From Gallionella sp. (lineage in GTDB: Bacteria; Pseudomonadota; Gammaproteobacteria; Burkholderiales; Gallionellaceae), in contig JANXXX010000153.1 in the NCBI GenBank assembly GCA_025350405.1, forward strand, positions 1 through 44,169: a DNA stretch of 44,169 nt. Reading direction: 5' to 3'. Below are positions 17,686 through 28,300 of this stretch, piece by piece. The notes beneath the pieces are model-generated. The model saw only the letters and a program-made list of their open reading frames with translations, did not search any database and was not told the DNA's origin. Each line of letters opens with the position of its first letter. Positions within the stretch are counted from its first letter, which is position 1. The position numbers were made by a program, and so were the translations under genes.

Positions 17686-19305
17686 ATGGTATCGATCAGA
17701 ATTTTATTGCCTAGTGCGGGCAGAATTTTATTGTTTGGCGCAGGACTGATATTTTCCTGCGCCAGCAGCGCAGAATCTATAGAGCAGAATGCGGTAAAAA
17801 AGAACGTGTTCAGCGTGGCGGAATACCGGGTCACAGGCAATACCTTGTTGCCTGCGGTCCGTATCGAGGAAGCGGTCTATCGTTATCTGGGCGATGAAAA
17901 AAGTATCGCTGATGTGGAGAAGGCGCGTGGCGCGCTGGAGAAGGCCTACCACGATGCAGGGTATCTCACCGTGCTGGTGGACATCCCCGAGCAAAGCGTC
18001 AGCAGCGGCGTGGTGCAATTGAAAGTGACCGAGGGCAGCGTAGAGAAAATCCGCATCGTGGGTTCGCATTACTATTCGCTCAACCGCATCTTGTCCAAGG
18101 TGCCGGAACTGGCGGAAGGCAATGTGCCTTATTTTCCCGAGCTGCAAACGCAGATGGTGGACGCCAACCGCGTGGCCGATCTCAAGGTGACCCCCGTGCT
18201 TCGTCCCGGCAAGACACCGGGCAAGGTTGAAGCAGAACTGAAGGTGGAGGATCAATTTCCGTTGCATGCCAGCATCGAGTTGAACAACCACGCCAGCGCC
18301 AATACCAGTTTGCAGCGCCTGGTAGCGATGGTGCGTTACGACAATCTGTGGCAACGGGAGCACAGCTTTTCGTTGCAATACCAAACTTCACCGGCGAAGA
18401 CTAGTGAGGTCAAGGTGATTTCCGGAACCTATTTGATGCCGATTGCGAATTCGGACAATCAGCTCGCGTTCTACGCGGTGGCTTCGCGCAGCAACGTGGC
18501 GGTATTGGGGGATTTGTCCATGCTGGGGCGGGGCAATATCGTCGGCGCGCGTTGGGTGATCCCGCTAACGTCGCGGGAAAAATTATTTCACAGCCTGACG
18601 CTGGGGGTGGACTACAAGGACTTTGTGGATGAGACGATGCTCGCAGGAGCCAACACCGGCCACACGCCGATCCGTTATCTGCCGTTCTCGGTAGCGTATG
18701 GCGCCAGCATGCCGGATGAGGCCGGGGTGAACGGTGCCAACTTCACGCTGAATTTTCATTTGCGCGGCGTGGGAGACCGGATGACTGATTGCGGTGGGCA
18801 AGTTACCAGCGAGTTTGAGTGCAAGCGCTTCAATGCCAAACCGGATTATTTTTATATTCGCGGCGACATTGAGCGCACTCATAACTTGCCTCTTGGACTT
18901 GCGTTGTTCGCCAAGCTGGGTGGGCAAATGGCCAGCGGTCCGCTGATCAGCAATGAGCAGCTCACCGCCGGCGGTGCGGACAGTGTCCGCGGCTATTACG
19001 AATCGGAGCAGGCCGGAGACGATGGCGCGCGCGGCACACTGGAATTGCGCGGCCCGCAGTGGGCACAGGGACAGTTCAACGATTTTCGTACGTTGATGTT
19101 TCTTGACGGCGCGCATCTGCGCGTCCGCGAGGCGCTGCCGTCGCAAACGGCTGAATTCAAGCTGGCCAGTGCCGGTTTCGGCTTGCGAGTGCAGGTATGG
19201 AAGAGTCTTGCCATGAGTTTTGACGTGGCTAGGCCGCTAAAGGGAACATCGTTCACCGAAGCGGGAAAAGCCCGCATCGGATTTAAAGCGGTGGGTGCGT
19301 TTTAG
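17686..19305 (+). CDS. Two-partner secretion outer-membrane transporter (FhaC/ShlB family, TpsB)
   Basis: From the ATG at 17686 the protein has 539 residues, the usual size. A TTG at 17671 is also open in frame, and neither has a clear ribosome binding site. A signal peptide (about 1-29) ends CASSAES. POTRA-type domains follow, with FRVTGN-like EYRVTGNTLLP and AYHDAGYLTVLVDIP, then a second (VEKIRIVGSHYYS). The C-terminal beta-barrel contains GGADSVRGYYE, matching the VRGY/F motif of the plug-like loop that is essential in FhaC. Such proteins move their cognate TpsA across the outer membrane. The cognate partner is the giant gene 66 bases downstream. Confidence 0.93.
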   Translation: MVSIRILLPSAGRILLFGAGLIFSCASSAESIEQNAVKKNVFSVAEYRVTGNTLLPAVRIEEAVYRYLGDEKSIADVEKARGALEKAYHDAGYLTVLVDIPEQSVSSGVVQLKVTEGSVEKIRIVGSHYYSLNRILSKVPELAEGNVPYFPELQTQMVDANRVADLKVTPVLRPGKTPGKVEAELKVEDQFPLHASIELNNHASANTSLQRLVAMVRYDNLWQREHSFSLQYQTSPAKTSEVKVISGTYLMPIANSDNQLAFYAVASRSNVAVLGDLSMLGRGNIVGARWVIPLTSREKLFHSLTLGVDYKDFVDETMLAGANTGHTPIRYLPFSVAYGASMPDEAGVNGANFTLNFHLRGVGDRMTDCGGQVTSEFECKRFNAKPDYFYIRGDIERTHNLPLGLALFAKLGGQMASGPLISNEQLTAGGADSVRGYYESEQAGDDGARGTLELRGPQWAQGQFNDFRTLMFLDGAHLRVREALPSQTAEFKLASAGFGLRVQVWKSLAMSFDVARPLKGTSFTEAGKARIGFKAVGAF

Positions 19306-19371
19306 ATAAATCCGGATTAATTATTAGCCCGTCATTCCCGAGCTGGCATAAGAGAAATTGAAGAGGCAACA

Positions 19372-22300
19372 ATGAAGAATAACAAGCGAAAGTCAATGAA
19401 GGGGCAAACCGTCACACTCAAATTTTTCAACCATGCGTTCGCCGGTGCGCTTGTTGCCGGGTTGATTTCTGCTGTGCCGACACTCGCCGCTCCACCGCTG
19501 CCGACGCCTTGTGCGGGAACATGCGGCCCCGCTACCAATCTTCCTTTTCAGGCTGGTTTACCAACTGTCAGCACCAGCACCAGCGGCACGACGATGACCA
19601 TCACTCAGACATCGCCCACAGCCATCCTCAACTGGCAGAATTTCAATATCAATAATGGCTACAGCGTCAATTTCGTACAGCCGTCTTCCACTGCGAGCGC
19701 GCTTAACCGGATATGGGATGCGAACCCCAGCACCATCGCCGGTGCACTGAATGCCAATGGTCAGATATACCTGATCAATCAGAACGGCATCATCTTCGGC
19801 AATGGCGCGCAGGTGAATACCGGTGCATTGATCGCCTCTTCCCTCGACATTAAGGACAGCGTGTATCAGAAAGGCTATCTGGCGAATAACAATACAATCG
19901 GTGTTTTTAGCGCGCCGACATTTTCGGGCACAGGTGGCTTCGTCAGGGTAGATACCGGGGCGATGCTGAACGGTTCGCGCATCATGATGTTTGCGCCCGT
20001 GGTGGAGAACAATGGCAGCATCGCCACCACTGATGGCCAAGCAGTCCTTGCGGCGGGCCACAATATTTATCTAGAGGCGAGCCAGGATCCAAATTTGCGC
20101 GGCGTGCTGGTCGAAGTGGATGTAACTGCTCCCGGAACGGCTGACGCGAAACTTGCAGGGCAGGTGCAGAATAATGCGGCAGGCACCGTCACCAATGCCG
20201 CCGACATCATCGCGCAGCGTGGCAACGTCACCTTGGTGGGCTTTGCGGTCAACCAGCAGGGGCGGGTTTCGGCGACGACTTCGGTCACACAGAACGGCTC
20301 AATCAAGCTGCTTGCCCGTCACTCAGTTAATACGTCAACATCAATGGCTAACCGGAGTGTCGCAGATACCTCTAATACTTACTACGACATCCGAGCGACA
20401 CAGACTGGGGTCGTGACGCTGGACAAGAACAGCGTCACCCAAGTGATTCCTGAATCTCGCGATGTTTCGACAACGACGGACGGGCAGGGATTCAATCCCT
20501 CGATCGTGGAAGTCATGGGCAAGACCGTGAACGTGCAGGGCAGCATCATTGCGCCCGGCGGAAAGGTTAATCTGGTCGCCGTGGGCAGCATTGATACCAC
20601 GATGCTTAGCGGTCAAAGCGGCTACGGGATTTATCAGGAAATAAATTCTCAGTTACCCTACAGCAGTTTTCTTAATCCCTATTACAAACCGGATCCCAGT
20701 TACTCGCCAGTCGCCAACGCAGTAGCTCGAGTGTTTCTCGACAACGGCAGCCTGATTGACGTGTCGGGCAGCACGGCTTCTGTTTCCGTCGCACGCAATA
20801 TTCTTTCCGTGCAATTGCGCGGCAGCCAATTGGCCGATGCCCCCTTGCAGAAAAACGGTTTCCTGTGGGGCAAGACCGTCAACATCGACATTCGCAAGGG
20901 CAGCACGCTCGCCAATTACGCCGGGGATGAGGCGCAGATCGGAAGGACGGTTGCCGAGCGCACCGCAGCGGGCGGTCAGGTGGTGATTACATCCACCGGC
21001 GATGAGATGATGAATCCGGGAGCCACGATCAACATATCGGGCGGGCAGGTGAGTTACACCGGGGATTATGTGAATACGACGACGCTGATTTCCAAAGGTG
21101 TTGCCTACGATATCGCCAACGCTTCCCCGAATTTAATCTATGACGCGATAGGCGGCTCGGTCAGCCTGACACACAATAAATGGGGGGTCACCGAAACTTG
21201 GAATACGCTGGCCGGAGGAGATGTGCGCGGCACATGGGATCCGGGTTATGTGGAAGGCAAGGCCGCCGGGTCGGTGACTCTGCTGGCGCCAAATGCGGCG
21301 CTCCAAGGCAAGATGCTTGCGAACACCGTTTCCGGCATTTACCAGCGGCAACCCTATGCCGATCCGGCCAGTCTTGCGCTGAACAATTACCAGAACACCT
21401 GGAAGATGCTGCCTAAGGGCGGTTCCCTGAGCATAGGTTACGGGCAGGCTGTCAAGGATGGGAATTCTGGTCAATATAATTTCTTAACTAACGCAAATGT
21501 GGCTGTGCAGGCTAATCCACAACAGACGAACTATACACTCGGCGACGTTCTATCCTCGACTACACCGATTACCCTGAGTACGAGCCTGTTTTCATCCAAC
21601 CTGAACAATCTTGCCGTTTACACCAACGGCATCGCTTCGATTAATAGCGGAGCTTCCCTCGTCCTCGCGCCGGGCGGCTCGATCACGCTGCAGGGCGGGC
21701 AGGTAGACATGCTGGGTTCGATTAACGCTGGTGGAGGAACTGTCAGCCTGAAAACCGTGCAGACGGTCAAACCCGCTTACAACATTGCAGGTACGGTCAC
21801 GGTCGGCGGCAATATCTCAACGCGCGGGAACTGGGTGAACGATTCGGCATTTTTTGGCGTGCCCGATACCTCCAGTGCCATCGTCGCGAATGGCGGCAAC
21901 ATTTCACTCAGTTCCGGAAATGTTCTGAACATCGCTTCCGGCTTTACGTTCGATGCATCAGGCGGTGGCTGGGTCGATCAGTCCGGCAAGGTTCATGGCG
22001 GCAACGGCGGGAGTATCAGCCTCGCAGGCGGCGTCATTCAGGCGGCACTGGACCAGGTTGTTTTTAGCAGTTACGGCGTGGATACCGGTAAAGGTGGCAG
22101 CCTCAAGTTAAGCGCAGGCGATGTTCAGATCGGTGGCGTTGCGACTAACGGCGTGCAGTTCTTGCCTGTCAGCTTTTTCCAGACCGGCGGATTTTCTGCT
22201 TATATCGTCACCGCACAGGGAGCCAAGGGACTCAACGTGGATGGACTGATACAGCCAAAGGCTAAATCGTTGATGCTCAATCGCGATGCGGCATTCAAGG

Positions 22301-25300
22301 CGAGTGGTACGGGTGTCTATGCCTTTTCCAATCCGGGATTCCTGCCTGACTGGCAGAGAAATCCGGTCAGTATCACGCTGGCACAAACCGAAGGCACCAA
22401 AGGCAAGTTGACTATAGGCTCGGCAGCTCAAATATTGACCGATCCCAAGGCCAGCATCACGCTGAATGCGGCGAACCAGTTGACCGTGCTGGGCACGCTC
22501 GCAGCACCAGCCGGGTCTATCAATCTGAACCTGACTTCAAACAGCTCTCTTTACAGTCCATTTCAATCGATCTGGCTCGGCTCGACCAGCCAATTGCTGG
22601 CCAAGGGCTACTTCCAGCAAGCACAGTCCAATGTGCAGAACTTGGTGCAGGGGCAGGTGCTCTCTGGCGGCAAGATCAACATCGCCACCAACACCGGCTA
22701 TGTGGTCGCTCAATCAGGCTCGCTGCTGGATGTCTCGGGAGCCTCGGCCAATCTAGATCTATCGCAACTGCAATCGGGTGGTCTGGTTTACCGTACCAGC
22801 CATGTGGCGGGTGATGCGGGTTCGATTTCTGTCCAGACCGGCGAGGGCGCTTTGTTTGACGGCAATATGAATGCGGGTGTCGAGGCGGGCAGTCAGGCGG
22901 CCGCCGGGGCATTTTCATTGACATTGAATAACGATCCGGAACTGAGCAATCCCTCTGTCAGCCCTCCTAATCCGGGTGGTTATCCTATGGTGCCTGCTCA
23001 GATTCAGGTGATGGCCGACGGCAATGGCAGCTTTGCAACTCGGGCAGGCTTGACGTCAGGCAATGATGCCAATGCGGGTAAGGTCTCATTGAATGCGTTG
23101 GCGGGCAAAGCGTTACTGGATGCGGTTGCCCTGCAAAAGTCCGGTTTCGACCAGATGAAGTTGAAGAGCGATAATGCGATCATGCTGGCCGATCAGGTTA
23201 ATCTACAGGCGCGGCGCAGCATCACGCTGGACACCCCGCAGCTTGTCGCAAACGGTAGCAGTACGATTTCTGCGGCGCAAGTCACGTTGGGTAACCTCGA
23301 TCAAAAATTGCAGATAACACCTAACCCCGCAGGGGGCGCCGGGGCATTAAACATTTCGGGCCAACTGGTCGACCTGACCGGCAACTTCTTGGTCTCGGGC
23401 GTGAGCCAATTTAATGTCGCCAGCAGTGGCGACATTCGCCTGAACGGTATTATTAATTCGACCGGCACCGCGTTGACGGGCAGTTTACGTACCCTGGGGA
23501 ATGTGTCGCTGCAGGCCGACCAGATATATCCATCGACGATGGCGCAGTTCAAGCTGTCGGTGGAAGACAGTCTGGGTGCCCCGGCGGGCAAGATCACGGT
23601 GCTGCCCGGTCAGCACGTAGCGAGTCCGGTGCTGTCTGCCGGAGGCCAGTTGACACTGAGCGCAGCCGACATCGTGCAAAACGGCACAATGAAAGCGCCG
23701 TTGGGGACGCTCAACTTGAATGGTAGCCATAGTGTAACTCTGGGTTCCGGCAGCTTGACCTCGGTATCGGCTGAAGGGCAGACCATTCCCTTCGGCCTGA
23801 TCCAGGGAGGCAATGCCTGGTATTACGACCTGACCGGGCAGGGTAATCTGGTTGCTGTTGCCGCGCCCCCGCAAAAGATTGTGAAGCTGGGAGGACCGAA
23901 CGTCTCGGTAGCCAAGGGCGCGGTCATAGACTTGGCGGGAGGCGGCGATCTTTATGCCAACGAATTCTTCGCGGGAACCGGTGGCTCGGTCAATGTGCTT
24001 GATCCAGTGAAGGCCCCAGCCAACACCTATGCGATCCTGCCGGGGCTTTCCGGTTTCGCACCTTACGATCCGCAATACGCCGGGCAATATGCACAGGCTG
24101 GATCTAAAACCATGCTCCAGCCGGGAAGCCGTGTTTACCTTTCGGGTGGGACAGGCATACCGGCAGGCTATTACACCTTGCTGCCTGCTAGCTACGCGCT
24201 GTTGCCAGGCGCATACCGGGTGATTGCGGTATCGGGCTATACCGACAGGCAACCGGGGCTGGGCGCCACGACGTTGCTTGACGGCACGCAGATCATCGCG
24301 GGCAAATTTGCGGTCGCCGGGACGAACATCCAGGATGCGCGCTGGTCGGGCTTCGCCGTATCGTCCGGTGCCATCGTGCGCACTCAATCCGAATTCCACG
24401 ATAGCAACGCCAATGCGTTTTTTGCGGCACAGGCTACATCCAGCGGTAGCATTGCTCCAAGATCGCCTATAGACGCAGGCCAGCTCATCGTCAATGCAAC
24501 GGCCGCGCTCCAATTGGCTGGCACTGTTAATACCCAGCAGGTTACTGGTGGCAAGGGTGCTTGGGTCGATCTTAACGGGCCGGGATTTGATATCGTGAAT
24601 GCCGCAGGAACCGGGACTGCCGGTCTCGTCGAATTGACGACGAGTGTGCTGAATAACCTGGGCGCGGAGAGTTTGCTAATCGGCGGGGTGCGGATGCAAA
24701 CATCGAGCGGATCGTCAATTGCAGTTAGTGCTAATACTGTTGTCGTCGACAACAGTGGTGCAATGCTGACGGGTGCGGAAATCATACTGGCCGCGAAAAA
24801 TGCGGTGACCGTCAAGGCCGGCAGCAGCGTGCAAGGCAATGGAACTTATTCAGGCAAGGCGCAGAACATCACGCTGGGAGATGCCGTTAACAGCGGGGAT
24901 GGAGCATTGTTGCGCGTTTCGTCCGGTGACCAGGTGACTGTGACGAGGAACAACTCATCGGGAACGCTGGGCACGCTTAGCGTAGAAAATGGCGCGTCGG
25001 TATCCGCGCAGAATTCGGTATTGTTCGACGCGAGCCATGTAACGAGTTTGGGCGGCAGCACAACCTTGACTGGCAAGGCGCTGAGTGTAGCGGCGAGCGC
25101 GATAGATATTGGCAACGACTCATCAAGCGCTTCCTCGCTTTGGTTGACGAGTGCACTGCTTGGCCAGATGCAGAATTTCCAGGACATCACGCTGCACAGC
25201 TATAACGACATCAATTTCTATGGACAGGCTACGCTAGGCGGCTTGGGTGCGCAGGGCAATCACTTGATATCGAACCTGGCGTTGAACGCGATGAGTCTCA

Positions 25301-28300
25301 ATGGCGTTAACAATGCGGGCAATACCGCCAGCATTGATGCGGCCAATGTAACGTTGATGAATAACAACACTACTTTAGTGCGCTCTGCTGTTCCCAACGG
25401 TTCAGGGACATTGAAGATCAACGTAGACAAGATCGTTCTGGGTGAGGGCGCTAAAGCTAAAGCTAAAAATATACGCGGCTTCGATAACGTCGTCCTCAAT
25501 GCGACGCAACAAATTTCAGGGCAGGGCAAGGGCGAACTATTACTTACCTCGGCCAATGCTAATGTGCATAGCCTTGTGTTGCAGGGTACGCTCACGGGTG
25601 TCGCCAAATCTGACCAAACCATCGATGCGACCGGTTACGATACGACCATTCTGGCACCGACAGTGGCTAGTGCAGCGAATGGCGATATCGGCGCAAAACT
25701 GGCCATCACTGCCAAGGGTATCCTGGATAAGGGCAGCATCGACATGGCGGCGGGTTCTGTGAGCCTGCACGCAACGGGTGTGGCAGCGACCGATGGCATC
25801 ACGCTCGACACCACATCGCGCACGAGTGCCTCAGGCTCAATGAAGAACCTTGCCGGGCAGGTTGCCTATGCCCCTGCCGGTGCTATCACGCTGGTTTCCG
25901 ATAATGGCAACCTTGAGGTCAAGAGCGGGGCGGTCGTGGATGTTTCCGGCGCTACAAGCGGTGGAGATGCCGGAAGCCTGACGATGACGGCAGCCAAAGG
26001 CGCGGTTACGGTGTCTGGCAACCTGAAGGGTTCCGCTGCAACGGGCTATGCACAGGGTAGCTATATTCTCGATGTGGCCAGCTTGGGCGGGGCGGGCAAT
26101 GTGCTTACCGGACTCAATGACACGCTGACGACAGGCGGATTTACCAACTTGCGCGACATGCGCATCCGCACGGGTAATCTGGTTCTTGATGCCGATGTGC
26201 CAGGTACGGCACGAGCCAAGGCACAGACCTTCCGTCTGGCTGCGGATACTGGAAATATTGACGTGTTTGGCACTGTGGATAGTTCCGGCGCCAGCGGAGG
26301 GAATATTTTGCTGGCCGCAAAAAACAACCTGACACTGAATGTAGGTGCATTGCTGGATGCGCATGCAACCGGGGCAGGGCAAACAGTTGGCAAAGTTGCG
26401 CTGGAAACGTCGGCGGGTTCGATCGAACTCAATAATCAACTGATCGATGTGCATGGTAACGGTAATACTGGCGGCAGCGTGCTATTACACGCACCACGCA
26501 ACATCGCGAATAGCGATGTGGCACTCAACAACACTGGCGGCACTAAACTCAATGTGAGCACCGGTACGACCGTCACGGTCGAGGCATTCAAGACTTATAC
26601 GTCGTCAACGGGTATCTTAACAGCGGCAGATGTGGCCGCAACCTCGATTTACAACACCGAAGCAACGGCCTTTGCCGCCAATGCAGCCGCAGTCAAGACC
26701 CGGTTGGGCATGTTGGCAGATCCCAACCTGCACCTGACTCCCGGCGCGGAGATCGACAGTGCGACGAACTTGACGCTTACAAAAGACTGGGACTTGTCGT
26801 CTTGGCGCTTCAATGATGGCAATGGCGGTGTCACGGAATCCGGCATCCTCACGCTGAAGGCTGTGGGCGATATCAATTTTGGTACGGTGAATGCCACAAC
26901 CGGTGTTGCCACCACAGCTTCGTTATGCGATGGATTCACATCCGCCACGAGTTTCGCACTGCTACCCGCCGGTTCCTCTTCCTGGTCGTACCGGTTGGTC
27001 GCGGGCGCGGATTTAATGGGAGCCAATGTCCTTGCGGTCAATAATGCTGCGACAGGCAACGTGAACCTTGCTCCTGGAGGTTACACCCCCGCTGTCTATG
27101 GCGGTCGCGGAGGAAGGACTTTAATGACGCCGGCAAAAACCAGCTTCGACATGGTACGCACTGGAACCGGTTCCATCGACCTTGCGGCAGGGGGCGGGCT
27201 GTATCTGGGCAACAGTAATGCGATGATCTATACCGCAGGTCAGAAGACGCAAGGTTTGCCCGCAAGCCTTGCAGGCAGTGCGACCAAGGCATTCACGACA
27301 AACGGCGGGGATGTCAACATCGCCGTCAAGGGTGACATCAATGCGACCGGTCAACTTGGCACGGGCTCTGCGGTCAACCAGCTCATCAGCGATTGGCTGT
27401 GGCGTCAGGGTTCGACTAGTTCGACTAACGGTACCTACGCGACGCTGCCCGCATGGTGGGTCGATTTCGGTTCCTTCGCGCAGAATATCGGTGCATTGGG
27501 CGGGGGTAACCTCAACATCAGCGCGGGAGGCAACATCACCAGCCTTTCCGCCGTGGTGCCAAGTACCGGTTATGTGACAACGCCCGGTGCTGCTGCGACG
27601 CTGTTGACTGGTGGTAATCTCAGTGTGAAAGCGGGGGGCAACATCAACAGCGGTATATTCTATGTTGGCAATGGGCAGGGGCTTATCAGTGCCGGGGGGG
27701 CTTTGGACTCTTCGCGCGGCAATGCGAGTACCAATATCACGCTCAATACCATACTGGCTTTGGGGCAGGGCAATATCGACGTGAAAACGGGCGGAGATCT
27801 TAATCTGCAGACTGTGCTCAATCCGACCATGATAGGCTTGGGACCTATTTTCTTCACATATGGCGATAACAGCGGCGTTTCGCTAGCTAGTTTGAACGGC
27901 AATGTCCTGCTGAGCAACGATACGGGTTTCTATGCCGCTACACCTGCCCTTATCAATAATCTTGCCACTTCCCCCTATATCAATCCCGGCCTCGCAAAGC
28001 CGGGCGCGCTGACGGTCTATCCCGGCACGCTTAACGTCACGGCCTTGAATGGCAGTATCAGCAACAACCTAAGTAGTAGCAACACAATGACCCTTTTCCC
28101 CTCGTCCAGAGGTAATCTGCAATTTCTGGCAGCATCCGACATCAATTTCAATGGTTTCCTAACAGTGTCGGATGTCAGCACAAGTACGCTGCAAGCTAAT
28201 ACGCCTGTTTCCATCTATAGCGATGTCGTGTCGGTAGGCCATGGCGTAGCGACCGGTAGCCAGTTGCCATTGCACAGCGGGGATACTGCTCCGATCATTA

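Noticed and set aside
23485-24513. Minus-strand open frame (342 codons) inside the giant adhesin gene
   Set aside because: Antisense to the intact beta-helix coding frame, with Arg/His/Gln-rich composition typical of shadow frames.
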